DNA of 64,000 nucleotides from DATKPE01 sp035524335 (GCA_035524335.1 DATKPE010000038.1:62001-126000); one strand, 5' to 3'; positions 51,576 through 59,439 are shown, numbered from the stretch's first letter. The notes: generated from the letters alone by a model not told the origin. Translations and numbers: made by a program.

Positions 51576-52625
51576 ATGAACGAAAAAACCGTACAAACCT
51601 ATGATGCCTCCTCGATGAGGCAGCTGCTCCTCGACTTTCCCTATCAGGCACAGGACGCCGTCCGCATCGGGGGGCAGGTCCGGGATGCCGTCACCGCACG
51701 AAATGTTCAGAATATCGTCCTTACCGGCCTGGGCGGTTCCGCAATTGGCGGCGACCTGCTCCGGTCCTACCTTGCCGAAGAACTCCGCGTGCCGTTCGTG
51801 ATCAACCGGCAGTATACCCTTCCGGAGTTTGTCGGTGCGAAGAGCCTCGTCGTGGTATCGAGCTATTCGGGCAACACGGAGGAGACGATTGCCGCACACC
51901 GCGACGCCGTCCGGCGCAAAGCCCGGGTGGTCTGTGTCAGCTCCGGCGGGGAGACCTCGAAGATGGCCGCGAAATACCGGCAGGCCCTCGTCACCATTCC
52001 GCGCGGATATCCGCCGAGGGCCGCCCTCGGGTATTCGTTCTTCGCTCCCCTGGTCATGTTCATCAAATCCGGTTTCGTGAAACCGCGTCAGCGGGACATC
52101 GACGAGACGCTCTCGCTTCTCAGCAAAAAGGCCCGCGTGTACGGATCGCTTTCGGCCTCGAATCCGGCGCTCAGGCTGGCCGGAAAAATGCACGGGACCC
52201 TGCCCGTTGTCTATTCCTCGGCAGACCGGTTCGACGTGGTGAATCTCCGCTGGCGCGGTCAGATCGCTGAAAACGCCAAGATGCTCGCGTTCGGTCATGT
52301 CATCCCCGAGATGAACCACAACGAACTGGTGGGATGGAACGTCTCGAAGGACATCATGAAAAAAATCACCGTCGTGATTCTCCGGGACCGCGGCGATCAT
52401 CCGCGGGTACAGCTCAGGATGGGCATTACGCGCGAAATTGTTTCCGCCTACGCCGGCGAAGTCCTCGAGGTCGCGAGCGAGGGTAAATCGCTTCTCGCGA
52501 GGATGTTCTCCCTCATTTACCTCGGCGACTGGGTCAGCTTTTACCTGGCAATGCTCAACCGCATCGACCCGACGCCGGTGCGTGTGATCGATATGCTGAA
52601 GAAAAAACTGGCCTCTGTTTCGTGA
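51576..52625 (+). CDS. Bifunctional phosphoglucose/phosphomannose isomerase
   Basis: 349 aa with two SIS domains. 'LTGLGGSAIGGDLLRSYL' (about 48-66) and 'VVSSYSGNTEETIAAHRDA' (about 92-110) bind the sugar phosphate. 'RMGITREIVSAYAGEV' and the C-terminal helix complete the family pattern (PGI/PMI, about 340 aa). It interconverts glucose-6-P and fructose-6-P and mannose-6-P. ATG at 51576 is used; a TTG at 51570, nearer the AGGAAAG site, would add two residues. A perfect hairpin (52631-52660) follows and probably ends the operon. Confidence 0.92.
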   Translation: MNEKTVQTYDASSMRQLLLDFPYQAQDAVRIGGQVRDAVTARNVQNIVLTGLGGSAIGGDLLRSYLAEELRVPFVINRQYTLPEFVGAKSLVVVSSYSGNTEETIAAHRDAVRRKARVVCVSSGGETSKMAAKYRQALVTIPRGYPPRAALGYSFFAPLVMFIKSGFVKPRQRDIDETLSLLSKKARVYGSLSASNPALRLAGKMHGTLPVVYSSADRFDVVNLRWRGQIAENAKMLAFGHVIPEMNHNELVGWNVSKDIMKKITVVILRDRGDHPRVQLRMGITREIVSAYAGEVLEVASEGKSLLARMFSLIYLGDWVSFYLAMLNRIDPTPVRVIDMLKKKLASVS

Positions 52626-52630
52626 TCCTG

Positions 52631-52660
52631 CGCCCGGCAGACCTCCCCGCCTGCCGGGCG
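52631..52660 (+). terminator. Hairpin after the isomerase gene
   Basis: A perfect 10-bp inverted repeat (CGCCCGGCAG / CTGCCGGGCG) with a 10-base loop begins 5 bases after the stop. No T tract follows, so it may be a Rho-assisted or RNA-stabilising structure. Confidence 0.55.
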
Positions 52661-52948
52661 TCCCCTTGGCACCATCTGCTCGCTCCGGGAACGGTCGGGA
52701 GAGATCGTATGGCGGAATTCCGTCGGCACGATCATCAACACCGCTCCGCTCGCCGCGGGTCAGGTGCTCTATCTCGGGACCCCCGACAAACGTCTGATCG
52801 CATTCGACCGTATCATGGAGACCAATTGTGGCAGACGACGATCGGCGGCAGGATAAATGTCTCACCGGTCGTCTGGGGCGATTGGCTCTTTGCGGCGGGA
52901 GATGACAGAAAGATCTATGCATTTCGGCGTGCGGAGGAGAACCAGTGA
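52659..52948 (+). pseudogene. Truncated, frameshifted PQQ-repeat beta-propeller fragment
   Basis: Two propeller blades of the PQQ/BamB-like type survive in different frames. 'SGEIVWRNSVGTIINTAP' and 'GQVLYLGTPDKRLIAFD' lie in the frame of 52659. After a shift near 52806-52815, 'GDQLWQTTIGGRINVSPVVW' and 'LFAAGDDRKIYAF' lie in the frame of 52622, ending at TGA 52946-52948. No start codon, signal peptide or other blades are present, and homology begins right after the hairpin at 52631-52660. It looks like a 5'-deleted remnant. A sequencing or assembly error could explain the frameshift but not the missing 5' blades. Confidence 0.75.
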
Positions 52949-52966
52949 TGAACCGGCACCCTCCGG

Positions 52967-53605
52967 GTGTACCTCGACGATTCGGGACTGGGAGTGACGC
53001 CGCTCCGGATGGTTCCGATCCCGGCCGGACCCCATCTTCTCCGTTGCCTGAACGGCGACTCGCTCCGGTGGAGCATGGCGGTGTACGCGGAATCACTCAG
53101 TGCGGCCGCCGGAGAGAACATCACCCGGGTGAATGCCGTTCCGGTCCTCCGCAGGATACAGATCATTCCGTTCGGCGCACTGATGGAGACGGGTGGAAAA
53201 CGGGCAGGCACGACGCCGGCAGAGATCGAACTGCGCGGCGCTGTTCCGATCGTCTTCTCGCGGCAGTATTATGAGGGGAGCGCCGCGGTGGTCACCGGCG
53301 ATACGACGATTGTCCTGGCGCCGCTCCGGGTGGAGGCCCCGGATATCCCGCGATCACCTTATCTCGCTGAGGTAAATTTCAGAAACCCGCCTCCGATCTA
53401 CCTGACTGCCGGGACAGCAGTTGTGGCCGGGGCGGTCGCGGCGTATTTCAAACTGAAGGCGGACGGAGAATACGCAGATTATGCCCTTGGAGGGGGTGTG
53501 GGTGTATCTCCGGAGGCGTACAGAAACGACAATCGGGCTGGAGCAGCGTTCGTCATCTGCCAGGTGAGCATACTGGGGCTTGCCTTCCTGCTCTTTTCGC
53601 GATAG
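52967..53605 (+). CDS. PEGA-domain membrane protein, possibly 5'-truncated
   Basis: 212 aa from a GTG at 52967. The first 30 residues are a PEGA domain ('VYLDDSGLGVTPLRMVPIPAG'-like, seen in two parts) without the signal peptide expected before it. In-frame similarity extends upstream to about 52952 ('GTLR') and is then cut by tandem TGA codons that end the PQQ fragment. Two hydrophobic segments near 145-165 and 190-210 flank a 'KLKADGEYADY' loop. It may be the surviving part of the decayed upstream gene or a separate gene that lost its 5' end. Function unknown; expression doubtful. Confidence 0.5.
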   Translation: MYLDDSGLGVTPLRMVPIPAGPHLLRCLNGDSLRWSMAVYAESLSAAAGENITRVNAVPVLRRIQIIPFGALMETGGKRAGTTPAEIELRGAVPIVFSRQYYEGSAAVVTGDTTIVLAPLRVEAPDIPRSPYLAEVNFRNPPPIYLTAGTAVVAGAVAAYFKLKADGEYADYALGGGVGVSPEAYRNDNRAGAAFVICQVSILGLAFLLFSR

Positions 53606-53663
53606 AAGGGGGTTCCGGGAGTGCGTAAAAGCCGGCGAATTTCCCCCAACTATCAGTAATAAC

Positions 53664-53692
53664 TTGACTTTCAGTCACATCCAAGCTATATT
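53664..53692 (+). promoter_or_regulatory. Predicted promoter of the Crp/Fnr regulator
   Basis: TTGACT, 17-bp spacer, TATATT. Predicted start near 53699, with a leader of about 58 bases. Confidence 0.65.
53665..53677. promoter_or_regulatory. Inverted repeat over the crp/fnr -35 element
   Basis: TGACT-TTC-AGTCA, a perfect 5-bp inverted repeat covering most of the -35 hexamer. It is a candidate operator. Confidence 0.3.
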
Positions 53693-53715
53693 ATTTGACA
53701 AAATCGTAAAAAATG

Positions 53716-53732
53716 TTGAACGAACTGTTCAA
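53716..53732. promoter_or_regulatory. Inverted repeat in the crp/fnr leader
   Basis: TTGAAC-GAACT-GTTCAA, a perfect 6-bp inverted repeat about 17-33 bases after the predicted transcription start. It could be a DNA operator or a short RNA hairpin. Confidence 0.3.
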
Positions 53733-53756
53733 TTTTTGACGAAAGAGAGCGTTGTC

Positions 53757-54482
53757 ATGAACTTACCGACAAGTCCGCAGCCGCCACTTTCATCCGATCT
53801 GGGGGAGGCGATGGAGTTCATCCGGACGGTACCGATATTCAGCGACATCGAAGCCGGAGAACTCGCAAAAATCGTCCGCGTCGGAGTACGGAAGAAATAC
53901 AAGAAAGGGAGCATCATCCTTCTTGAGGAGGAGACCGGAGCGGCACTGTTTGTGATTATTGGCGGCAAGGTCAAGATCGTCCGGACGGACGATGACGGAC
54001 GCGAGGTCATTCTTTCGATACTCGGGGAGAACGATTTCTTCGGGGAAATGTCGATCCTGGATGGTCTCTCCCGGTCCGCGAGTGTCGTGGCGATCACGAA
54101 GACGGAGCTGTTCATGATCCATCGGCGTGATTTCCTGAAACTTCTGGAAAACGTTCCTGCGGTGGCGATTGCCCTGCTGAAGGAACTCACGATGCGTCTG
54201 CGGAAAGCGGACGCACAGATCAAGAGTCTGTCGCTGAAGGATGCGGCGGGCCGTGTCGCGAATGTTGTTCTGCAGCTTGCCGATGATATCGGGACGATCA
54301 GGAAGGGAAGGGTGGAGATCGACGAGTTGCCGCTCCAGCAGGACCTTGCGAACATGGCGGGAACATCACGCGAAACCATCTCGCGGGTTGTCCACATGTT
54401 CATCAAGAAGAATTATCTTGAAATGCAGGGGAATAAGCTGATCATCAAAGACTATGAAAAATTCAAAACCCTCTATCCGTAG
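53757..54482 (+). CDS. Crp/Fnr-family transcriptional regulator with CRP-like ligand and DNA residues
   Basis: 241 aa from the ATG at 53757; the longer frame includes the promoter. The cyclic nucleotide-binding barrel (20-135) contains 'FFGEMSILDGLSRSASV' with Glu97, Arg106 and Ser107, matching the cAMP-contacting Glu72, Arg82 and Ser83 of Escherichia coli CRP. The winged helix (165-235) has recognition helix 'TSRETISR' (203-210), with Arg-Glu-x-x-x-Arg as in CRP's 'SRETVGR', which reads TGTGA half-sites. Binding of cAMP and of a CRP-like site are predictions. No Fnr-type Cys cluster is present. Monocistronic. Confidence 0.9.
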   Translation: MNLPTSPQPPLSSDLGEAMEFIRTVPIFSDIEAGELAKIVRVGVRKKYKKGSIILLEEETGAALFVIIGGKVKIVRTDDDGREVILSILGENDFFGEMSILDGLSRSASVVAITKTELFMIHRRDFLKLLENVPAVAIALLKELTMRLRKADAQIKSLSLKDAAGRVANVVLQLADDIGTIRKGRVEIDELPLQQDLANMAGTSRETISRVVHMFIKKNYLEMQGNKLIIKDYEKFKTLYP

Positions 54483-54547
54483 GAGCATCGTGCCGGAGGG
54501 ATTGTTCTCTTAATCGTTACGGTAATGTCAGACCCTGGGAGGGGTTG

Positions 54548-55372
54548 ATGGATTTCAAGGCAGATCTGCATCTGCATACAACATACTCCGACGGTGCATA
54601 TTCTCCCGCGGAGCTTGTGGGGAAGGCGCATGGGGCCGGACTGCAGACGATCGCGGTCACGGACCACGACAGTGTGGGTGCTGTCGAAGAAGCAATGCGC
54701 CATGCATCGACTTTCGGCATGGAAGTGGTGCCCGGGGTGGAGCTGAGCGCCTGTACGGAAACGGCGGAGTTCCACATCCTCGGATATTTTGTCGATGTGA
54801 CGAATGTCGAATTTCTGAATGCGCTCGGTGATCTGCGGGAACGCAGAATGCGGCGCGTCGAGCGCATTGTCGGCAAGCTCAACCGGCTCAATATACCGCT
54901 CACCATGGACGAGGTGATGGGCAGTTCGTCCGGCGACTCCCTCGGTCGTCCGCACATCGCGAACGCGATGGTGAATCAGGGGCATGCCGATTCCTATTAT
55001 CAGGCGTTCAACAAGTTTCTCGGCGACGGGCGCCCGGCATTCGAAAAAAAGGACTGCTTTTCGCCGCGCGAGACCATCAGGATGATTGCCGCCGCCGGAG
55101 GGCTCTCGTTTCTCGCACATCCGGGGGTCGCCCTCAACGATGACTGTGTGAAGCATCTCATCGATGAGGGACTCGACGGGATTGAGGTCGTTCACCCGAG
55201 CCATTCACCCGAACTCGTGCGTTATTACAGAAATATCGTGAGTCAGTATTACCTGCTTGAATGCGGCGGATCGGATTTTCACGGCGGTATGAAAAATGAC
55301 GAACACCTGCTCGGAAAAATCTCTATCCCCCTTTCCACCGTCGACGCAATGCGGCGGCGTCTCATTTCGTAA
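54548..55372 (+). CDS. PHP-domain phosphoesterase (YciV/RNase AM-like)
   Basis: 274 aa, cytoplasmic. Metal-binding PHP motifs are complete: 'DLHLHTTYSDG' (6-16), 'AVTDHDSVGAV', 'VPGVELSA', 'FLAHPGVAL' and 'CGGSDFHGG'. The inserted helical domain with 'SLGRPHIANAMV' matches the YciV/TrpH subgroup, which hydrolyses 3',5'-nucleoside bisphosphate and trims RNA 5' ends. The ATG at 54548 follows GGGAGGGG. Its stop overlaps a possible upstream ATG of the next gene (55372). Confidence 0.85.
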   Translation: MDFKADLHLHTTYSDGAYSPAELVGKAHGAGLQTIAVTDHDSVGAVEEAMRHASTFGMEVVPGVELSACTETAEFHILGYFVDVTNVEFLNALGDLRERRMRRVERIVGKLNRLNIPLTMDEVMGSSSGDSLGRPHIANAMVNQGHADSYYQAFNKFLGDGRPAFEKKDCFSPRETIRMIAAAGGLSFLAHPGVALNDDCVKHLIDEGLDGIEVVHPSHSPELVRYYRNIVSQYYLLECGGSDFHGGMKNDEHLLGKISIPLSTVDAMRRRLIS

Positions 55373-55410
55373 TGTACATATCATCCGTTCAACCGTACCG
55401 GTACTCTCGT

Positions 55411-55893
55411 ATGCCCACGATCATTGAAGGTCACCTGTCTGCATCTCCCTACCGGTTCGCTCTCGTCGTCAGCCGGTTCAACGAATTTATCACCCGGCGT
55501 CTCCTGGACGGAGCACTCGACTGCCTCCGCCGACACGGAGCCGACGAAAACGCCGTTGATGTCATCTACTGCCCCGGCGCGTTCGAACTGCCCCAGACGG
55601 CACAGGCTGTCGCCCGGCAGGGAAAACACCACGCCATCCTCTGCCTCGGATGTATCGTGCGCGGCGAGACACCCCATTTCGAGTACATTTCCTCTGCGGT
55701 CAGCGCCGGTCTCTCCCGCGTCGCGGCGTCCTCTGCCGTGCCGGTGATCTTCGGCGTCCTGACCACCAACTCGCTTGACCAGGCGATCGACCGCGCAGGC
55801 GCCAAAGGCGGCAATAAAGGATGGGACGCCGCTCTGGCCGCCATCGAAGCGGCCGACCTTTTCCATAAGCTCGGATCCAGAAAAAAACCGTAA
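55411..55893 (+). CDS. ribH: 6,7-dimethyl-8-ribityllumazine synthase
   Basis: 160 aa from the ATG at 55411, which matches the usual 'MPTIIEGHL' start; an ATG at 55372 overlapping the previous stop would add 13 residues. It makes the riboflavin precursor lumazine. Motifs: 'VVSRFNEFITRRLLDGAL', 'YCPGAFELPQTAQAVA', 'CLGCIVRGETPHFEYIS' and 'VPVIFGVLTTNSLDQAIDRAG'. In this subgroup the active-site His of the 'GETPHFEY' stretch is retained. Other rib genes are not in the window. Confidence 0.95.
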   Translation: MPTIIEGHLSASPYRFALVVSRFNEFITRRLLDGALDCLRRHGADENAVDVIYCPGAFELPQTAQAVARQGKHHAILCLGCIVRGETPHFEYISSAVSAGLSRVAASSAVPVIFGVLTTNSLDQAIDRAGAKGGNKGWDAALAAIEAADLFHKLGSRKKP

Positions 55894-55910
55894 TCTATTC
55901 GAGGTCATTT

Positions 55911-58199
55911 GTGTCGCAGATCGCCGGGATCCTGCTTCTCCTTGCGGCATATTCGTCGTTCCTCTACGCCGGCATCGGCGACTGGAAGGTCTATACCGCG
56001 AAGCGAAATGTCAGGGATCTCGCCGTGACGGGATCGACCGTCTGGGCCGCAACCAGCGGCGGCGCATTTTCCTATTCCTCCGTCAGCGGATCCTTTCAGA
56101 CCTTTACCACCTCCGAAGGTCTCCGCTCCATCGATCTGACCGCCGCTGCTGCAGATTCCGCCGGCGGCATCTGGTTCGGCGCTTCAAACGGATACCTTCA
56201 CCGCTACGTCCCCGCTACCGGGGCCTGGACATATCTCAGCGACCTCGCGGACCTTCAGATTCCCCAAAAAGCTATACACGCACTTCGCGTCCGCGGCGAT
56301 TCACTTTTTGTCTGCTCCGATTACGGCCTCAGTATCGTCCATATCTCCTCCTTTGAATTCGGCGACACCTATTCCCTCTTCGGGCCCTCCTCCCAGCGGA
56401 TCAGCGGCACGGTCGTCGATATGGTGTTCTATCACGATTCCCTCTTCCTGGCGACCAGTTTCGGCGTCTGTGCGACGTCCCAGCTCAATCCCAACCCGTC
56501 CGTGCCCGAATCATGGCGGATCACGACCCATCTCCAGGGACTATTATCCGACAACGTCACGGCGCTGGCGGATTTTCACGATACACTCTATGCAGGAACC
56601 GCAGGCGGGCTCGTTTATTACAACCAGTCCCAGTGGGCTGCCGTGCCCCGTGCCGCGGGCATCCCCGTCGCCGATGCTGCAGTGAGACCCGGCTGTACCA
56701 CCTGCGCCGTGCCCGACCTGGGTGAACTCCGGTTTGTCTCGGGGGCGTCGCTCTACCGGCTGACATCTCTCGGTTCCCTGAGCAGTACGACCGGATCAGT
56801 TTCAACATCGCTTACCCGTCTGCCCCGCACCCGCTCGGACGCCGTCGGGACAAACTCCGCGGGAATCGTCATGACCGGTACGGTGTGGAATTACCTTACT
56901 CCCCCGGGACCCGCATCGAACAACTTTGTCGGCATTGCCGTCGACAGCCGGGATAACGTCTGGGCGGGGACGGGAATCTCTTCGAATGACGGGTTTCTCC
57001 GGTTCGACGGAAAGAACTGGTCGGCCTATACGGTCGCAACTGACCCGCGCCTCGGTGCGAATAACTATTACAAAGTCTCCATCGGCCTGAACGACAGCAA
57101 ATGGGTCTCGAGCTGGGGAAGCGGTGTGGCGCTTCTGGACGATAACGGAATTCTGCGGAAGGTCCTCAACACCTCCGACGGCCTTCCGCCGACAGAGGAC
57201 GCCCCTCCGTTCGTCGTCGTCGGCGGGGTTGCTGCGTCATCCGACGGCACTACCTGGATCACCTCCCGGACACCGCCGGGAGACACGAGTCTCGTCCTGT
57301 TTCTCCCGGACTCGTCCCTCCGGTATGTCACCGGGTGCGGACCGGGCTGTCGGATGAGGAATCCGGTGAATGTCTTCGCCGATGTTGTGATTGACCAGAA
57401 CGGAACGAAATGGTTTTCGAACTACAGCACCGTGGAACCGTATATCCCGGACAGAGCGGTCGGTCTCTACTATTATAATGAGAGCCTCGCTCTGCCGGGG
57501 ACGACGAACGGGTGGGGAAAACTCGGCACCGCGGACGGGCTTTCCAGCGCGCAGGTCTGGTCGGTCGCCGTCGACCAGGATAATGCCCTCTGGGTCGGGA
57601 CCGACCAGGGTATCTCCATCATCTTCGATCCGTCTGTTCCGCAGGGGCGGGTCGCCGCCTATTATCCGCTCCGTGACCAGGTTATCCAGGCAATGGCGGT
57701 CGATCCGCTGAATAATAAATGGATAGGAACAAAACAGGGCGTGTTTGTTCTTTCGTCGGACGGAACCGTTGTGATGAATCATTATACGGCGGAGAATACA
57801 TCCGGTAAGCTGGCCGACGATAATATTCTCTCGATAGCGGTCGATGGGCGGACGGGGACGGTGTACTTCGGCACGCTCAGCGGCCTCTCGAGCCTGTCGA
57901 CGACCGCAGTGACGCCTGTCCAGTCGTTCGGGGAACTTTCATTTTCACCCGATCCCTTCTATCTGCCATCCGGAAAACAGATGGTGATCGACGGCCTCGT
58001 CCAGGGGTCGACGATAAAGATTCTCCGAGCCGACGGTGTGCTGGTGCGGGAACTTCAGACGCCGGGAGGGCGCGTCGGATACTGGGACGGCAGAGACGGC
58101 CGCGGCAATCTGGTTGCCAGCGGTGTGTACATCGTGGTGGCCTACGGCGAGGACGGTTCCAATATTGCAAAAGGAAAGATCGCAGTGATACGAAAATAA
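55911..58199 (+). CDS. PorZ-like propeller protein with type IX secretion-like C-terminal domain
   Basis: 762 aa from a GTG at 55911. A signal peptide (1-20) precedes 'GDWKVYTAKRNVRDLAVTG', the typical PorZ opening. Two beta-propellers (about 25-330 and 340-650) carry two-component regulator propeller repeats such as 'VWAATSGGAFSY', 'LWVGTDQGISIIFD' and 'KWIGTKQGVFVL'. The last 85 residues ('LSFSPDPFYLPSG', 'VGYWDGRDGRGNLVASGVYI') form the beta-sandwich of type IX sorting domains. PorZ (about 776 aa) is a surface part of the type IX secretion attachment complex. Other members are not in this window, so PorZ identity is probable, not proven. Confidence 0.78.
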   Translation: MSQIAGILLLLAAYSSFLYAGIGDWKVYTAKRNVRDLAVTGSTVWAATSGGAFSYSSVSGSFQTFTTSEGLRSIDLTAAAADSAGGIWFGASNGYLHRYVPATGAWTYLSDLADLQIPQKAIHALRVRGDSLFVCSDYGLSIVHISSFEFGDTYSLFGPSSQRISGTVVDMVFYHDSLFLATSFGVCATSQLNPNPSVPESWRITTHLQGLLSDNVTALADFHDTLYAGTAGGLVYYNQSQWAAVPRAAGIPVADAAVRPGCTTCAVPDLGELRFVSGASLYRLTSLGSLSSTTGSVSTSLTRLPRTRSDAVGTNSAGIVMTGTVWNYLTPPGPASNNFVGIAVDSRDNVWAGTGISSNDGFLRFDGKNWSAYTVATDPRLGANNYYKVSIGLNDSKWVSSWGSGVALLDDNGILRKVLNTSDGLPPTEDAPPFVVVGGVAASSDGTTWITSRTPPGDTSLVLFLPDSSLRYVTGCGPGCRMRNPVNVFADVVIDQNGTKWFSNYSTVEPYIPDRAVGLYYYNESLALPGTTNGWGKLGTADGLSSAQVWSVAVDQDNALWVGTDQGISIIFDPSVPQGRVAAYYPLRDQVIQAMAVDPLNNKWIGTKQGVFVLSSDGTVVMNHYTAENTSGKLADDNILSIAVDGRTGTVYFGTLSGLSSLSTTAVTPVQSFGELSFSPDPFYLPSGKQMVIDGLVQGSTIKILRADGVLVRELQTPGGRVGYWDGRDGRGNLVASGVYIVVAYGEDGSNIAKGKIAVIRK

Positions 58200-58275
58200 T
58201 TCAAACACAAACCACATATTGACGGGCAGTACGGGAGATGGGGAAGAAGACGATTCTTTTGAGAGGAGCGGAGTC

Positions 58276-58563
58276 ATGGAAACTGAAAAAGTCGACAGCG
58301 GCGCAGAAAATATTTTTTCCAAACGCATCCGCGCCGGAAAACGGACCTATTTTTTTGATGTGAAGGCGACAAAATCGGCAAAGGATTTTTATGTCGTCAT
58401 CACCGAAAGCAGAAGGGTATCCGAGGAAAAATACGAAAAGCACAAGGTGTTCCTCTACAAGGAGGACTTCCGCAAATTTACCGATGCGCTCAACGAAACC
58501 GTTGCGCACGTGGAACAGAACCTTCTGCAGAAACTCAATCAGCCCGTCGAGCCTGCGGCCTGA
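58276..58563 (+). CDS. DUF3276 family PUR-alpha-like nucleic acid-binding protein
   Basis: 95 aa from the ATG at 58276, preceded by GAGGAG. 'FSKRIRAGKRTYFFDVKATKS' (in parts) followed by 'KDFYVVITESRR' and 'HKVFLYKEDFRKF' is the PUR repeat of DUF3276, typical of Bacteroidota and spirochaete-type PUR proteins. Family members bind single-stranded DNA and RNA. The regulatory role in this lineage is not established. It is followed by an inverted repeat (58564-58610). Confidence 0.85.
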   Translation: METEKVDSGAENIFSKRIRAGKRTYFFDVKATKSAKDFYVVITESRRVSEEKYEKHKVFLYKEDFRKFTDALNETVAHVEQNLLQKLNQPVEPAA

Positions 58564-58610
58564 CCGGCTCCCGGCCCGCTCAGGCCGTACCGGACATGAC
58601 CGGGAGCCGG
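58564..58610 (+). terminator. Inverted repeat directly after the DUF3276 stop
   Basis: A perfect 11-bp repeat (CCGGCTCCCGG / CCGGGAGCCGG) with a 25-base interior begins at the first base after the stop codon. There is no T tract, so termination would need Rho, or the structure protects the RNA. Confidence 0.4.
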
Positions 58611-58885
58611 ACGGCTCCTTTCGCCGGCCGTTCAGCGATATGCTGTCCGGAAATATTCCGTATTTTACGGCGGGTCCGCCGAGATCATAACACCTTCCGC
58701 CGGGGGTCTTCCGCGGAAGGCCTTTCCGGATATTTTCCTACCCGATCTTTCCCCATAGATGGGCGCCCGTTCAGCCGGCTCCGGACGCTGAGTATTTTGA
58801 CTCTCGTCGCATTTTTTTCTATATTAAAGCGGTTTTTTGCAAAATTGGAGAGTTTTTCAGCGTTGACCTACATACTTGAGGCCCC
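58611..58885. other. Non-coding stretch between the DUF3276 gene and yceD
   Basis: With the repeat above, this makes a 322-base gap without a gene. It holds an 8-bp inverted repeat at 58693-58720 (CCTTCCGC / GCGGAAGG, 12-base loop) and the promoter of the fatty-acid operon (58797-58825). No tRNA-like fold, small ORF with a ribosome site or other RNA was recognised. Confidence 0.5.
58797..58825 (+). promoter_or_regulatory. Predicted promoter of the yceD-rpmF-plsX-fab operon
   Basis: TTGACT, 17-bp spacer with a T7 tract, TATATT. The leader to the yceD ATG is about 54 bases. Confidence 0.65.
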
Positions 58886-59413
58886 ATGACATCTGAGACA
58901 TCCGGTGAAAAGGGCCTGAAAATCAGGATTTCCGGACTCTCCAACGGTTTTCACGAATATCACTTCTCGGCGGAGCCGCCCGAGATCGGTCTGGACGGAA
59001 ATTTCCGTCCCCCGGTCACTGTCGACGTTCAGCTGGATAAAACGACCCGCCAGATCCTCCTCCGTGCTGATATTTCTACGACGGGAGAGTTTGAATGTGA
59101 TCGCTGCCTCGATCCGTTTCAGCTCGATCTCCGCACCGGATACACGCTTGTCTACCTGTACGACGAATCCGATGCTGCCCGGTACAATGAAGAGGAGGTG
59201 CAGATTATTGCGCCCGATACGGTGACGATCGATGTGGCCGAGGATGTGCGGCAGATGGTGATGCTCTCGGTCCCGCTGAAACTTTTGTGCAGGGAAGAAT
59301 GCCGGGGTCTCTGTCCGGTCTGCGGTGTCAACCGCAACCGGGAATCGTGCGCGTGCAGTGAACAGAAGCGCGATCCGCGGTGGGATGCCCTCAACGGATT
59401 ATTGAATACATAA
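58886..59413 (+). CDS. yceD: YceD/DUF177 family protein
   Basis: 175 aa. DUF177 proteins precede rpmF in most bacteria and are linked to 23S rRNA or large-subunit assembly. A CxxC pair in 'FECDRCLDPF' (about 70-79) and a C-terminal Cys cluster 'CREECRGLCPVCGVN' (about 134-148) suggest zinc binding. The 'PRWDALNGLL' end is the conserved DUF177 tail. It is 26 bases from rpmF and first in the fatty-acid operon. Confidence 0.9.
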   Translation: MTSETSGEKGLKIRISGLSNGFHEYHFSAEPPEIGLDGNFRPPVTVDVQLDKTTRQILLRADISTTGEFECDRCLDPFQLDLRTGYTLVYLYDESDAARYNEEEVQIIAPDTVTIDVAEDVRQMVMLSVPLKLLCREECRGLCPVCGVNRNRESCACSEQKRDPRWDALNGLLNT

Positions 59414-59439
59414 CAATCTTTCACGAGGAAGAAGGTTCC

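Noticed and set aside
49420..51651. A 743-codon open frame on the minus strand opposite ptsH and ptsI
   Set aside because: It mirrors the codon structure of ptsI and ptsH, and no recognisable protein is encoded.
52946..52951. Tandem TGA codons between PQQ and PEGA homology as recoded stops
   Set aside because: Many genes in the window end in TGA, the upstream fragment is also frameshifted and lacks its 5' part, and no selenocysteine-like context is seen. Decay is simpler.
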